In this document: positions 9,073-16,905 of the stretch, piece after piece
How the letters are laid out: every line of letters begins with the position of its first letter
How positions within the stretch are numbered: the stretch's first letter is position 1
NCBI GenBank assembly: GCA_004553625.1
Contig: SFKX01000007.1
Span: forward strand, 62,001-126,000
Reading direction: 5' to 3'
From: Clostridiales bacterium
GTDB lineage: Bacteria; Bacillota_A; Clostridia; Oscillospirales; Oscillospiraceae
DNA: 64,000 bases
Translations under genes and position numbers: made by a program
Notes under the pieces: generated by a model
Databases searched by the model: none
What the model saw: the letters and a program-made list of their open reading frames with translations, nothing else
Told to the model about the DNA's origin: nothing

Positions 9073-9771
9073 CTATCTGGAATAATCTCGCACTAAAAAC
9101 GGCCTGAATTGCAGCCAGTCCGCCGAAACCAGCCGGAATGTGACTCCGTTCTTCACGCCCTGGAACGCCATCGGACAGCCCGCGCTGTGTATGTGGCCGT
9201 AATAGCACTCGCGCACGCCGTAACTCTCCATCAGTTCAATGAATTCCCGGCACTCGTAATTTGCAAATTTCGGCGGGTAGTGCAGGAACACCAGCTTTTC
9301 CCGCTCCCCCGCACACTTGAGTGAGGTCTCCAGCCGGCCGAGCTCACGGAGCATTATCTTCTTGTCGTGCTCTCCGCCGCGCTCCTCCTCATAGAACCAG
9401 CCGCGGGTCCCGCAGACGGCAACTTCGCCGTAAAAGCGGCAATTGTTGTTCAGTATCTCAATGGTCTTTATTCCGTTTTCCTCAAAAAACCGCTCCGCCT
9501 TCGTCGCCGTGGACCACCAGTAATCGTGGTTGCCCTTTAGTATTATCTTCCGTCCGGGCAGGCGGTCTATGAAAAGAAAGTCCTCCCGCGCCGCCTCCAG
9601 CGACATACCCCAGCTCAGGTCTCCGCAGAGGACCGTAACGTCATTATCACAGAGTTTCGAAAAACCTTCCTTGAGTTTTTCAACGTAATTGATCCACCTG
9701 CCGCCGAACACGTCCATGGGCTTGTCTCCGCCGATGGACAGGTGCAGGTCGCCCATAGCGTAAAGCGCCAA
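9073..9771 (-). CDS. Metallophosphoesterase (calcineurin-like)
   Basis: A 232-residue protein with every metal-binding motif of the calcineurin-like superfamily: GDLHLS (residue 7), CGDLSWG, GNHDYWW, HYPP and the final GHIHSAG. The substrate is unknown. Starting at the TTG at 9771 gives the family-typical N-terminus MALYAMGDLHLS and places GGGGGTG six bases upstream; a longer frame to 9945 would run through the divergent DUF1540 gene and reads as low-complexity sequence, so I reject it. An ATG at 9756 would cut into the first metal motif. Confidence 0.85.
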   Translation of the reverse strand: MALYAMGDLHLSIGGDKPMDVFGGRWINYVEKLKEGFSKLCDNDVTVLCGDLSWGMSLEAAREDFLFIDRLPGRKIILKGNHDYWWSTATKAERFFEENGIKTIEILNNNCRFYGEVAVCGTRGWFYEEERGGEHDKKIMLRELGRLETSLKCAGEREKLVFLHYPPKFANYECREFIELMESYGVRECYYGHIHSAGCPMAFQGVKNGVTFRLVSADWLQFRPFLVRDYSR

Positions 9772-9855
9772 GCACGCACCCCCGTATATTTTCGCGTCTC
9801 CGGCAAACACTAGCTTCGGGGAAGGACCCAAACTACTTTTGCGGAGGTCATTCAA

Positions 9856-10023
9856 ATGAACGAGACCAAAAAGCAGGCCACCATCGGCTGCGACGCAGAA
9901 AACTGCGCCTACAACGAGCAGGGCCGCAGCTGCTCCGCCAGCCACATCAAGGTTGACGGCAAGCGCGCCCAGTGTACCGGCGAGACCAGCTGCAGCACCT
10001 TCAAGCAGAAGAACTGCTGCTGA
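9856..10023 (+). CDS. DUF1540 cysteine-rich small protein
   Basis: A 55-codon gene hidden between two minus-strand genes. The start follows GCGGAGGT by six bases. The product is short, acidic to neutral and has seven cysteines: a Cys at residue 12, CAYN at 17, CSAS near 25, CTGETSC in the second half and a closing CC. The spacing and the phrase SCSASHIKVDG match DUF1540, a presumed metal-binding family common in spore-forming Firmicutes. The function of the family is not established. A hairpin follows eight bases after the stop. Confidence 0.85.
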   Translation: MNETKKQATIGCDAENCAYNEQGRSCSASHIKVDGKRAQCTGETSCSTFKQKNCC

Positions 10024-10031
10024 CCATGCTT

Positions 10032-10055
10032 CGGGGCGGCCTGTGTACCGCCCCG
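10032..10055. terminator. Hairpin between convergent DUF1540 and thrC genes
   Basis: An 8-base perfect stem CGGGGCGG / CCGCCCCG with an 8-base loop lies between the two convergent stop codons. Neither side has a clear T-run, so termination strength is uncertain, but its position fits a shared bidirectional terminator. Confidence 0.6.
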
Positions 10056-10063
10056 CTTACATA

Positions 10064-11545
10064 TCAGGCGAGGAAATCCTCAACCACCTGCCGCTGCGCC
10101 TCCGGCGCAACGCAGGCCTCAAACCTCACTGCCCTGCCCGCCAGGTCCGCCAGCGGCGCCGGGGCGGTCGTCCCCGTAGCCCGCTCGAGCCTGCCAATGA
10201 GCTCCGTGCCGGGCGCGTCCGTCTCTACGCCCAGGGCGCGCAGGACGCTGTCGCAGAACTTATAGGGACTGGCCGTCGAGACGACCACGGCCGGGGTCTT
10301 ATCCCCGGTGCGCGCGCGGTAATCGCGCAGGACCCGGGACGCGACGGCGGTGTGCGTGTCGATAAGGTAGCCGCTGTCCTTCCACACCCGGGCTATCTCC
10401 TCCGCCGTCTCCGCATCGCCGCAGAAACCCGCCTCAAAGTCGTGCCTCACCGCGTCCCTCAGCTCTGCGCCTATGTCGTAGCGGCCCTCGGCAGAGAGCC
10501 GGCTCATCCAACCGGAAACGCGCTCCGTGTCCTTCGACAGGAAGTACAACAGCCGCTCCAAATTGCTGGATACGAGAATGTCCATAGAGGGCGAGCTCGT
10601 CACGTGGAAAGGCCGACGTCTGTCGTAAACTCCGGTCTCGATGAAATCCGTCAACACGTTGTTCGCATTTGAAGCGCACACAAAGCGCGAGACCGGCAGG
10701 CCCATCTCCTTTGCCATCCAGCCGGCGAGGATGTTGCCGAAGTTCCCCGTAGGAACGCAGAACACTATGCGCTCGCCGCATTTTATGTGTCCGGAGTTTA
10801 CAAAATCGCAGTAAGCGGAGAAATAATATACGATCTGCGGCAGGAGTCTGCCCCAGTTTATGGAGTTGGCTGAGGACAGGAACCAGCCACGCTCCGAGAG
10901 CTTTTCTGCCAGTTCCCTGTCTCCGAATATCTTTTTTACGCCGGTCTGAGCGTCGTCAAAGTTGCCCTCCACTGCGCAGACTCCGACGTTTTCGCCCGTC
11001 TGCGTGACCATCTGCAGCTTCTGCACGTCCGAGACGCCGTCGCGCGGATAGAAAACGAGTATCTTCGTCCCCGGCACGTCTGCAAAGCCCTCGAGCGCAG
11101 CCTTGCCGGTGTCTCCCGAGGTGGCGACGAGGATGCAGACTCCGCGTTCTTCGCCGCACTTTTTGAGCGAGGCCGTCAGCAGATGGGGCAGCATTTGGAG
11201 CGCCATGTCCTTGAAGGCTGCGGTCGGCCCGTGCCAAAGCTCCAGGTATGCGGTGGTCTCTTCTGTAAAGCGCAGGGGCGCCACGGCTGTGGTGTCGAAG
11301 TTGGCGCCGTAGGAGTCCGCAACGAGCCTGTCCAGCTCCTGCGGCGAGTATTCAGGCAGGTACATCGCCAGTATTCGCTTGGCTCGCTCGCCGTAGCCGA
11401 GCGGCAGCAGCTCCATGAGCTCCCTTTCCGATACCTGCGGCAGCGTTGCCGGAACATACAAGCCCCCGTCGGGCGCAAGGCCCCTGGATATCGCCTCCGA
11501 TGCGGACATGCGCTTGACAGTATCCCTTGTGCTGTAGTATTCCAT
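10064..11545 (-). CDS. thrC: Threonine synthase
   Basis: PLP enzyme converting O-phosphohomoserine to threonine. The 493-residue protein has the PLP-lysine motif AAFKDMALQ near residue 115 and the phosphate-binding ATSGDTGKAA near residue 145, with the long form typical of the YrhO/E. coli-type class (starts MEYYSTRDTVKRMSASEAI). AGGAGG lies seven bases before the ATG. The remaining threonine genes (hom, thrB) are not in the window. It begins 12 bases after yraN and is probably the last gene of the lepB-rbgA-rnhB-yraN run. Confidence 0.95.
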   Translation of the reverse strand: MEYYSTRDTVKRMSASEAISRGLAPDGGLYVPATLPQVSERELMELLPLGYGERAKRILAMYLPEYSPQELDRLVADSYGANFDTTAVAPLRFTEETTAYLELWHGPTAAFKDMALQMLPHLLTASLKKCGEERGVCILVATSGDTGKAALEGFADVPGTKILVFYPRDGVSDVQKLQMVTQTGENVGVCAVEGNFDDAQTGVKKIFGDRELAEKLSERGWFLSSANSINWGRLLPQIVYYFSAYCDFVNSGHIKCGERIVFCVPTGNFGNILAGWMAKEMGLPVSRFVCASNANNVLTDFIETGVYDRRRPFHVTSSPSMDILVSSNLERLLYFLSKDTERVSGWMSRLSAEGRYDIGAELRDAVRHDFEAGFCGDAETAEEIARVWKDSGYLIDTHTAVASRVLRDYRARTGDKTPAVVVSTASPYKFCDSVLRALGVETDAPGTELIGRLERATGTTAPAPLADLAGRAVRFEACVAPEAQRQVVEDFLA

Positions 11546-11556
11546 TTTGCCGCCTC

Positions 11557-11910
11557 CTATTCAAATGCGTTCTCAATGTGGTTTATGACGTGCTCCCTGC
11601 CGCCGGTGTAGATCTCTATGACGTCGAACCTGGGCTGGAGCTCGGTTTCGCTGGTCATCATCCAATGCTCGGCGGCGCGGCGGAGCTTTGCCTGCTTCGA
11701 GCGCGTAACGAACTCCCGCGCCTCTGCAAACTCTGAGCTCTCACGGAGCTTGACCTCTACTATCGCCGCAAAGCCGTCCTTTTCCGCTATGACGTCTATC
11801 TCGCCTACGCGGCAGGAATAGTTGAGGCCGATTATCTTGTAGCCCTTTTTTTCGAGGTAGCGCGCGGCCTCCGCCTCGCCCTCGCGGCCTATGAGCTTTT
11901 TCCTGTACAT
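11557..11910 (-). CDS. YraN/UPF0102 family endonuclease-like protein
   Basis: A 117-residue protein with the UPF0102 layout: G..GE..A..YL..KGY near the N-terminus and the nuclease-like E-IDVIAEKDGFAAIVEVK core (residues 37-54), which resembles the catalytic D..E.K of Holliday-junction-resolvase-type nucleases. The biochemical role is unproved. The ATG at 11910 overlaps the rnhB stop (ATGA), which fixes the start; a longer reading frame upstream lies inside rnhB. The rnhB-yraN pairing is conserved across many bacteria. Confidence 0.88.
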   Translation of the reverse strand: MYRKKLIGREGEAEAARYLEKKGYKIIGLNYSCRVGEIDVIAEKDGFAAIVEVKLRESSEFAEAREFVTRSKQAKLRRAAEHWMMTSETELQPRFDVIEIYTGGREHVINHIENAFE

Positions 11911-12518
11911 CAGTGCATCTTCCTCAAAAACGAGGGCCGGTGCACCGGACTCGCGCCCAGTTCGCGTATGGCTGCGTAATGCGCCGCCGTGCCGTAGCCC
12001 TTGTGTTTGGCGAAACCGTAGCCGGGATATTGTCTGTCCAGCTGGTACATAAGCCAGTCCCTCGTGACCTTTGCTATGATGCTCGCCGCCGCGATGTCTG
12101 CGCACTTTCCGTCGCCGCCGACGACGCAGCGGGTATTGTATTCAACTCCCGCAGCCCTGTTGCCGTCTATGAGCGCAAGCTCGGGTACGACGCCGAGACC
12201 GGCTATCGCCCTGTTCATGGCGAGATAGGTCGCGCCGAGGATGTTGAGCTCCTCTATCTCCTCCACGGAGGCAAAGGCCACGGACCAGTGCAGCGCCTTG
12301 GCGGTTATCTCGCCGTAGAGCTGTTCACGGCGCTTTTCAGAGAGCTTTTTCGAGTCGTTCAGCCCATCTATGACGATGCCCCTGGGCAGCATTACCGCAG
12401 CCGCACAGACCGGCCCCGCCAGAGGGCCGCGCCCGGCCTCGTCCACGCCGCAGAGCGTGCTTATTCCGGAGTCGTAGAGCTCGTTTTCCAGCTCCCAGAG
12501 GTCTATCTCAGCCTTCAT
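11910..12518 (-). CDS. rnhB: Ribonuclease HII
   Basis: Removes RNA from RNA-DNA hybrids and excises misincorporated ribonucleotides. The 202-residue product has the diagnostic GVDEAGRGPLAGPV near residue 24, with the catalytic Asp-Glu, and a further aspartate in ELALIDGNR and the KVTRDWLM segment. It overlaps rbgA by 11 bases and yraN by an ATGA junction, so the cluster is tightly coupled. The length is normal for RNase HII. Confidence 0.95.
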   Translation of the reverse strand: MKAEIDLWELENELYDSGISTLCGVDEAGRGPLAGPVCAAAVMLPRGIVIDGLNDSKKLSEKRREQLYGEITAKALHWSVAFASVEEIEELNILGATYLAMNRAIAGLGVVPELALIDGNRAAGVEYNTRCVVGGDGKCADIAAASIIAKVTRDWLMYQLDRQYPGYGFAKHKGYGTAAHYAAIRELGASPVHRPSFLRKMH

Positions 12519-13386
12519 CCGGGGCCTCCAGGGTCATCCTGCCCAGCTTGCCGCCGCGGAACTCATCGAGCAGCACTGCGCTCATACGCTGCGTGTCGTA
12601 CTCGCCCCGGCCAGCAAGGAAACCGCGCTTTTTCGCTGCGGCCTCGAGCAGCTGCCAACCGGCCTCTCCGTCCTCGTCCGTGAGCTTATAGCGCGCGTTC
12701 ACAGCCTCGGGGTAGAGCTTTCTGAGCCTTATGAGCAGGTTCGCGGCCAGGGTCTCGCGGTCCAGGACGTCGTCCTTTACCGCGCCCGTCACGGCCAGCA
12801 GCTCGCCCACCTCCTGCGAATCGAAGCGCGGCCAGAGTATACCCGGCGTGTCCAGCAGCTCCAGGCCGCGGTCCACGCTTATCCACTGTCTGCCCCGCGT
12901 GACACCCGGCCTGTCCGAGACCGCCGCCGCCTTTTTGCCGGCGACCTTGTTTATAAAGGTGGACTTGCCCACGTTCGGTATGCCCAGCACCATGACGCGC
13001 AGCGGCCGCGTCGCCTGGCCCTTGGCAGCGTAGGCTGCGAGCTTGTCCTTGAGGATGCGCCGCACCGCTGCGGGAAAGTTCTGAACGCCCTTGCCGCTCT
13101 TGCTGTCGGTCTCGAGCACGTCCAGGCCCTGAGCTTTGAAATACGCCCTCCACTTTGCCGTCATGTTCGGGTCCGCGAGGTCCACGCGGTTCAAGATCAC
13201 GAGCCTGGGCTTGCCGCCTGCGAGGCGGTCTATGTCCGGGTTGCGGCTCGCGGAGGGTATCCGCGCGTCAAGAAGCTCGCAAACGGCGTCCACGAGCTTC
13301 ACGTTTTCCTCTATCATCCGCCCGGCCTTGGTCATGTGGCCGGGGAACCACTGGATATTCAGTTTTTCAAATCCACTGTCCGTCAT
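12508..13386 (-). CDS. rbgA: Ribosome biogenesis GTPase RbgA (YlqF)
   Basis: Circularly permuted GTPase needed for late 50S assembly. The 292-residue protein shows the permuted order G4 (LNRVDL, residue 60), then G1 (GIPNVGKST, near 133) and G3 (DTPGIL, near 177), which defines the YlqF/YawG group. The N-terminal IQWFPGHMTKAGR is the family signature. It overlaps lepB by an ATGA junction and rnhB by 11 bases. Confidence 0.95.
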   Translation of the reverse strand: MTDSGFEKLNIQWFPGHMTKAGRMIEENVKLVDAVCELLDARIPSASRNPDIDRLAGGKPRLVILNRVDLADPNMTAKWRAYFKAQGLDVLETDSKSGKGVQNFPAAVRRILKDKLAAYAAKGQATRPLRVMVLGIPNVGKSTFINKVAGKKAAAVSDRPGVTRGRQWISVDRGLELLDTPGILWPRFDSQEVGELLAVTGAVKDDVLDRETLAANLLIRLRKLYPEAVNARYKLTDEDGEAGWQLLEAAAKKRGFLAGRGEYDTQRMSAVLLDEFRGGKLGRMTLEAPDEG

Positions 13387-13958
13387 CCGCCGTAGTCGCT
13401 CCCAAAGTTCTTGAGCGGGAACACGGTGAAATACACCTTGCCCATAATGCAGCGCTCGTCCACAAAGCCGATAGCCGTCGTCCGGCTGTCCGTAGAGGCG
13501 TTGCGGTTGTCTCCCATGACGAATATGCAGCCTTCCGGGACCACCACCGGGCCGTAAAAGTCCTCCGGATCATTCGTCGGCTCTGCGATATAGGGTTCGT
13601 CCAGCGCCTCGCCGTCAACATAGACTATGCCCAGCTCGAAGTCTATGTCCACCGTCTGTCCCTCGACCGCTATGATGCGCTTCACCAGCGGTTCTTCGCG
13701 GTACTCGTCCTTGCGGAAAACGATGATGTCGCCTTGCTTCGGTTTATAAAAGAGATTCGATACGAGTATCTTGTCCCCGTCCTCAAGCGTGGGATACATC
13801 GAGCTGCCCACGACGTCCACCAGACGCACGACAAAAGAGAAAAACAGCACGCAGATGACTATCGCCATCACTATGCACTGAATCCAGTCATATATATCCG
13901 AGCGCGTGGACCGCGCCTGCTTTTCAGCCCTTATGTTCTCATTCATGCCAAGCATCAA
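13383..13958 (-). CDS. lepB: Signal peptidase I
   Basis: Membrane-anchored serine peptidase that removes signal peptides from secreted proteins. It has one N-terminal transmembrane segment (roughly residues 28-48), the catalytic serine in GSSMYPTL and the lysine in VKRIIAVEG, plus the GDNRNASTDSR box near the C-terminus. Three closely spaced starts are possible (TTG 13958, ATG 13955, ATG 13946); the AGGAG motif is 3 bases before the second and 12 before the third, so the exact start is unresolved. It has its own promoter at 13982-14010. Confidence 0.93.
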   Translation of the reverse strand: MMLGMNENIRAEKQARSTRSDIYDWIQCIVMAIVICVLFFSFVVRLVDVVGSSMYPTLEDGDKILVSNLFYKPKQGDIIVFRKDEYREEPLVKRIIAVEGQTVDIDFELGIVYVDGEALDEPYIAEPTNDPEDFYGPVVVPEGCIFVMGDNRNASTDSRTTAIGFVDERCIMGKVYFTVFPLKNFGSDYGG

Positions 13959-13981
13959 CTCCTGATTTCTGCTAAATAAGC

Positions 13982-14010
13982 ATTATACCTTTTTTCCCCC
14001 GCGCTGGCAA
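13982..14010 (-). promoter_or_regulatory. Sigma-A promoter of lepB
   Basis: On the minus strand TTGCCA (14005-14010), 17 bases, then TATAAT (13982-13987), about 25-35 bases before lepB. It shows that lepB-rbgA-rnhB-yraN can be transcribed independently of rplS, consistent with the foreign-looking gene inserted between them. Confidence 0.75.
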
Positions 14011-14252
14011 CAGTTATTCTTGTTCGTATATCGCAACATCGATAGCACAGCTCTAGTTTACGTTGAGAGCAAGAGTTATGGAGAATAATTACACATATTC
14101 CAGTTTAGCACAATACGACAATAGACCAGCAGATTAATTGTAATATGGGCCAAGTCAATTATCGACAGTTTACATTGTGATATTTATATGATATGTTATG
14201 ACTATTTCTAAGTAAATAATTGTTCGTTCTTTCAATATAAGGCGGTGAGGTC
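14011..14252. other. AT-rich gene-free stretch between lepB and the zinc-ribbon gene
   Basis: About 240 bases clearly richer in A and T than the surrounding genes. I see no ORF with a binding site. The only recognisable signal is a weak plus-strand promoter, TTTACA (14169-14174), 17 bases, TATGTT (14192-14197), which could serve the gene at 14253. Confidence 0.5.
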
Positions 14253-14492
14253 ATGCAATGCAAAGTCTGCGGGGCGGAAATGGTGAAGGGCCGCCTGGTC
14301 AGTTCTTCCTGGGCACATTTTGTTATCGATGACGGTACTGTCGAGTATGAGGGCAAGGCAGTTGAGAGCTTCCCTGTGCAGCACAGCGGCTTTTGGAAGG
14401 CAATGGTGGAATGTTGTTACGCAGTATCATACTATTGCCCGGCCTGCAAGGTCATTGTCATCCCCGTTGACAGAAAGAGCAGACAACAATAA
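14253..14492 (+). CDS. Small zinc-ribbon protein (DUF6487-like)
   Basis: A 79-residue protein with two knuckles, CKVCG at residues 3-7 and CPAC near residue 64, likely to bind one zinc, and a conserved Trp-rich middle (SSSWAHF, SGFWKAM). This layout resembles the DUF6487 family (PF20097) of putative zinc ribbons; no function is known. It stands alone on the plus strand inside the otherwise minus-strand rplS-lepB block and is flanked by AT-rich DNA, suggesting insertion. A strong bidirectional terminator follows. Confidence 0.75.
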   Translation: MQCKVCGAEMVKGRLVSSSWAHFVIDDGTVEYEGKAVESFPVQHSGFWKAMVECCYAVSYYCPACKVIVIPVDRKSRQQ

Positions 14493-14506
14493 GACCAGCA
14501 ACAGCA

Positions 14507-14534
14507 AAAGCCCGCTGCTTGTGCAGCGGGCTTT
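14507..14534. terminator. Bidirectional terminator between zinc-ribbon gene and rplS
   Basis: A perfect 12-base stem AAAGCCCGCTGC / GCAGCGGGCTTT with a four-base loop lies 15 bases after each convergent stop. The A/T ends of the stem supply a short T-run on both strands. Confidence 0.8.
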
Positions 14535-14549
14535 GCTTTGCTTCTTGGT

Positions 14550-14891
14550 TCAGATGCGCTCCTTGACCTTGGCCTTCTTGCCCACGCGGTCGCGCAGGTA
14601 ATAGAGCTTCGCGCGGCGGACCTTGCCGCGGCGGACCGTCTCGACGGAGACGATGGTGGGAGAGTGCACCGGGAAGACCTTCTCGCAGCCGACGCCGTAG
14701 CTGATGCGGCGGACGGTGATGGTCTCGTTGATGCCGCCGTGCTTCTTGGCAATGATGGTGCCGTCGAACGCCTGGTTGCGGACACGGTTGCCTTCCTTGA
14801 CACGCACGGTCACGCGGACGGTGTCGCCCACGTTCATCTGGGGAAGCTCGGGCTTCATGTACTGCTCGGTCAGAGTCTTGACCAGATCCAT
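14550..14891 (-). CDS. rplS: 50S ribosomal protein L19
   Basis: Structural protein at the 30S-50S interface. The 113-residue sequence is a full-length L19, with the hallmark GDTVRVTVRVKEGNR, FDGTIIAKK and the basic VRRAKLYYLRDR C-terminus. The ATG at 14891 is fixed by GAGGG six bases upstream; a longer frame continues into the leader but is not coding-like. A strong promoter and a ~90-base structured leader precede it. Confidence 0.97.
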   Translation of the reverse strand: MDLVKTLTEQYMKPELPQMNVGDTVRVTVRVKEGNRVRNQAFDGTIIAKKHGGINETITVRRISYGVGCEKVFPVHSPTIVSVETVRRGKVRRAKLYYLRDRVGKKAKVKERI

Positions 14892-14981
14892 TGTTATCCC
14901 TCTTTCAATACGGACGTTCGTACCCGGCGGCTTTCCCGTTCCGGCAGAGGACCATCCTGATTCCATGCGCTCTCGCGCAAG
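14892..14981 (-). promoter_or_regulatory. rplS 5' leader, candidate L19 autoregulatory RNA
   Basis: The transcript from the 14989-15017 promoter would carry about 90 untranslated bases. It starts with a small hairpin (TGCGC-GAGA-GCGCA) and contains a second GC-rich helix. Leaders upstream of rplS in Firmicutes are known to bind L19; I could not test this sequence against that covariance model, so the assignment is tentative. Confidence 0.35.
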
Positions 14982-14988
14982 CCATAGT

Positions 14989-15017
14989 ATATTAGCACAT
15001 CCCCGCGCACAATGCAA
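14989..15017 (-). promoter_or_regulatory. Sigma-A promoter of rplS
   Basis: Minus-strand TTGCAT (15012-15017), 17 bases, TAATAT (14989-14994), roughly 100 bases upstream of the rplS start. Confidence 0.75.
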
Positions 15018-15031
15018 GGGCTTTTTGCGAT

Positions 15032-15463
15032 TTATTCTACTATTTCGAGCTTATCTCCGGCCTTTATCGTGCCTTCCTCGACTACCACCGTAAAAATCCC
15101 CTCGCGCGGCATGACGCAGTCGCCCACCTGCTTGCGGATGGCGCAGTCCATGTGGCACTCCTTGCCTATCTGCGTCACCTCCAGCAGCGCATCTCCTACC
15201 CGCAGCCGAGTACCTATGGGCAGCTTGTAGAGCGTGATGCCCTCCGTCAGTATGTTCTCCGCAAACGCGCCCGCCGGGATGTCCGGCAATATATGCCTCA
15301 GCTTGTCCACGCTCTCCGTACCCAGCAGGCTTATCTGCCTGTGCCAATCGCCCGCGTGGGCGTCGCCCTCGATGCCGTGCTTTATCTTGACCCTTATCTC
15401 GGGCACCTCATGCTTCATCGTGCCCTTGCGCTCGCTTATGCACACCGCCTTGACCTCAGCCAT
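15032..15463 (-). CDS. MOSC domain protein
   Basis: A 143-residue stand-alone MOSC domain, the sulfur-carrier fold found at the C-terminus of molybdenum-cofactor sulfurases. It shows the usual order KHGIEGDAHAGDWHRQISLL, then AFAENILTEG and a late cysteine-containing IGKECHMDC motif, whose cysteine is the presumed sulfur carrier. It overlaps the end of moaC by eight bases. With moaC and moaA next door, a role in molybdopterin cofactor maturation is likely but not shown. Confidence 0.88.
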   Translation of the reverse strand: MAEVKAVCISERKGTMKHEVPEIRVKIKHGIEGDAHAGDWHRQISLLGTESVDKLRHILPDIPAGAFAENILTEGITLYKLPIGTRLRVGDALLEVTQIGKECHMDCAIRKQVGDCVMPREGIFTVVVEEGTIKAGDKLEIVE

Positions 15464-15944
15464 TTTCCGCAGCCTCCCTCTTATATTCGCCCGACTTGCC
15501 GCCGGATTTATAGAGCAGACAGATATCGCCTATCCTGATATCCCTCTGCACCGCCTTGCACATGTCATACACCGTCAGCGCCGCGACGGACGCCGCCGTC
15601 AGCGCTTCCATCTCCACGCCCGTCTCGCCCGTGCAGCCGACCTCGGCGGTTATCGTTATTGTGCTGCTTTCCGCGTCCAGCTCAAAGCTGATATCTGCGG
15701 AGGTGATCGCTATCGGGTGGCACATGGGGATCAGCTCCGAGTTCTTCTTCGCCGCCATGATGCCCGCGACCTGCGCGACTGCCAGCACGTCGCCCTTTTT
15801 CATGCCGCCGTCGCGCACCAGCCGAAAGGTATCAGGCGCGAGGTACACACGCGACATTGCCCGAGCGACGCGCTTCGTCCTGGGCTTTTCTCCAACGTCC
15901 ACCATGTGGGCGCGGCCCTCGTCGTTGAAATGCGTAAGCTCCAT
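15456..15944 (-). CDS. moaC: Cyclic pyranopterin monophosphate synthase
   Basis: Second enzyme of molybdenum-cofactor synthesis; rearranges the MoaA product to cyclic pyranopterin monophosphate. The 162-residue protein carries the characteristic MCHPIAIT and VEMEALTAASVAALTVYDMCKA segments and starts LTHFNDEGRAHMVDVG as in other MoaC proteins. AGGAGG precedes the ATG. moaA ends five bases upstream of its start, so the two consecutive pathway enzymes are co-transcribed. Confidence 0.95.
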   Translation of the reverse strand: MELTHFNDEGRAHMVDVGEKPRTKRVARAMSRVYLAPDTFRLVRDGGMKKGDVLAVAQVAGIMAAKKNSELIPMCHPIAITSADISFELDAESSTITITAEVGCTGETGVEMEALTAASVAALTVYDMCKAVQRDIRIGDICLLYKSGGKSGEYKREAAENG

Positions 15945-15948
15945 ACTG

Positions 15949-16893
15949 TCAGCCTCCTATCCGGCTCATGCCGCGCAGGCTCTCGCTGGGCGAGGCAGGG
16001 CTCAGGTGGTGGCGCATCGGCTTTGCGCAGATGCCCTCCCTGAGCTTTGCGTCCAGCTCCGCACCGTGGAAGCCGCGCAGCTCTATTTCCTGCGCCGAGT
16101 GCAGGCAGGGCTTGAGCCGCCCGTCCGGAGTTATCCTTATCCTGTTGCACTCAGGGCAAAAATGCGAGCTCAAGGGGCTTATCAGCCCCACCCTGCCCCT
16201 GGCGTTCGGCAGGCTGAAAAGCCTCGCCACGCCAGATGTGCCGCAGGGCTCCAGCTCCGGCACCGCCTCGAGCACAGCGGAGTTTTCCAAAAACCTCTCG
16301 CGCGGCCAGTGCGCGCATTCGCCTATCGGCATCAGCTCGATAAACCTCAGCTCCACAGGCGCGTCTTTTGTTATGTAAACCATCTGCCGTATCTCCGGCT
16401 CGTTGGTCCCTCCTATGAGCACGGCGTTGATCTTCACCGTCTCGAAATTGTCCAGCGCCGCCTTGAGGCCCGAGACGGCGTCCTCGATATTGCCCACCCG
16501 AGTCAGCTCTCGGTAGAGCTCCGGCGAGAGCGTGTCCAGGCTTATATTGACACGGCGAAGCCCGGCCTTTCTCAGCTCCGGCGCCAGCTTAGGCAGAAGC
16601 AGGCCGTTTGTGGTCATGCAGACCTCCTCGACGCCCGGCGCCGCCGCCGTCCGCGCGCAGATATCCACTATGCCGCGCCGCACCAGCGGTTCCCCGCCTG
16701 TGAGCCGTATCTTCCTTATCCCGCAGCGGCCCGCGGACCGGGCGATCTCCTCCAGCTCTTCGACGGTGAGCACGTCCTCGTGCCGCCGCTTCTCCACCCC
16801 GCCCGCCGGCATACAGTAGACGCAGCGCAGGTTGCAAAGGTCCGTCACCGAAAGGCGAAGGTAATATATATCTCTACCGTATCCGTCTTTCAT
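15949..16893 (-). CDS. moaA: GTP 3',8-cyclase (MoaA)
   Basis: Radical SAM enzyme for the first step of molybdenum-cofactor synthesis from GTP. The 314-residue protein has the radical SAM cluster CNLRCVYC near residue 16, the second iron-sulfur site CPECNRIR with a later cysteine in KPCLHS, and the conserved C-terminal Gly-Gly tail (SRIGG). All functional cysteines are present. It follows the CatA-like gene by 12 bases. Confidence 0.95.
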   Translation of the reverse strand: MKDGYGRDIYYLRLSVTDLCNLRCVYCMPAGGVEKRRHEDVLTVEELEEIARSAGRCGIRKIRLTGGEPLVRRGIVDICARTAAAPGVEEVCMTTNGLLLPKLAPELRKAGLRRVNISLDTLSPELYRELTRVGNIEDAVSGLKAALDNFETVKINAVLIGGTNEPEIRQMVYITKDAPVELRFIELMPIGECAHWPRERFLENSAVLEAVPELEPCGTSGVARLFSLPNARGRVGLISPLSSHFCPECNRIRITPDGRLKPCLHSAQEIELRGFHGAELDAKLREGICAKPMRHHLSPASPSESLRGMSRIGG

Positions 16894-16905
16894 CTTTGCC
16901 CCAAT

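Noticed and set aside
9772..9945. N-terminal extension of the phosphoesterase
   Set aside because: Overlaps the convincing DUF1540 gene on the other strand and is low-complexity; the TTG at 9771 has a good binding site.
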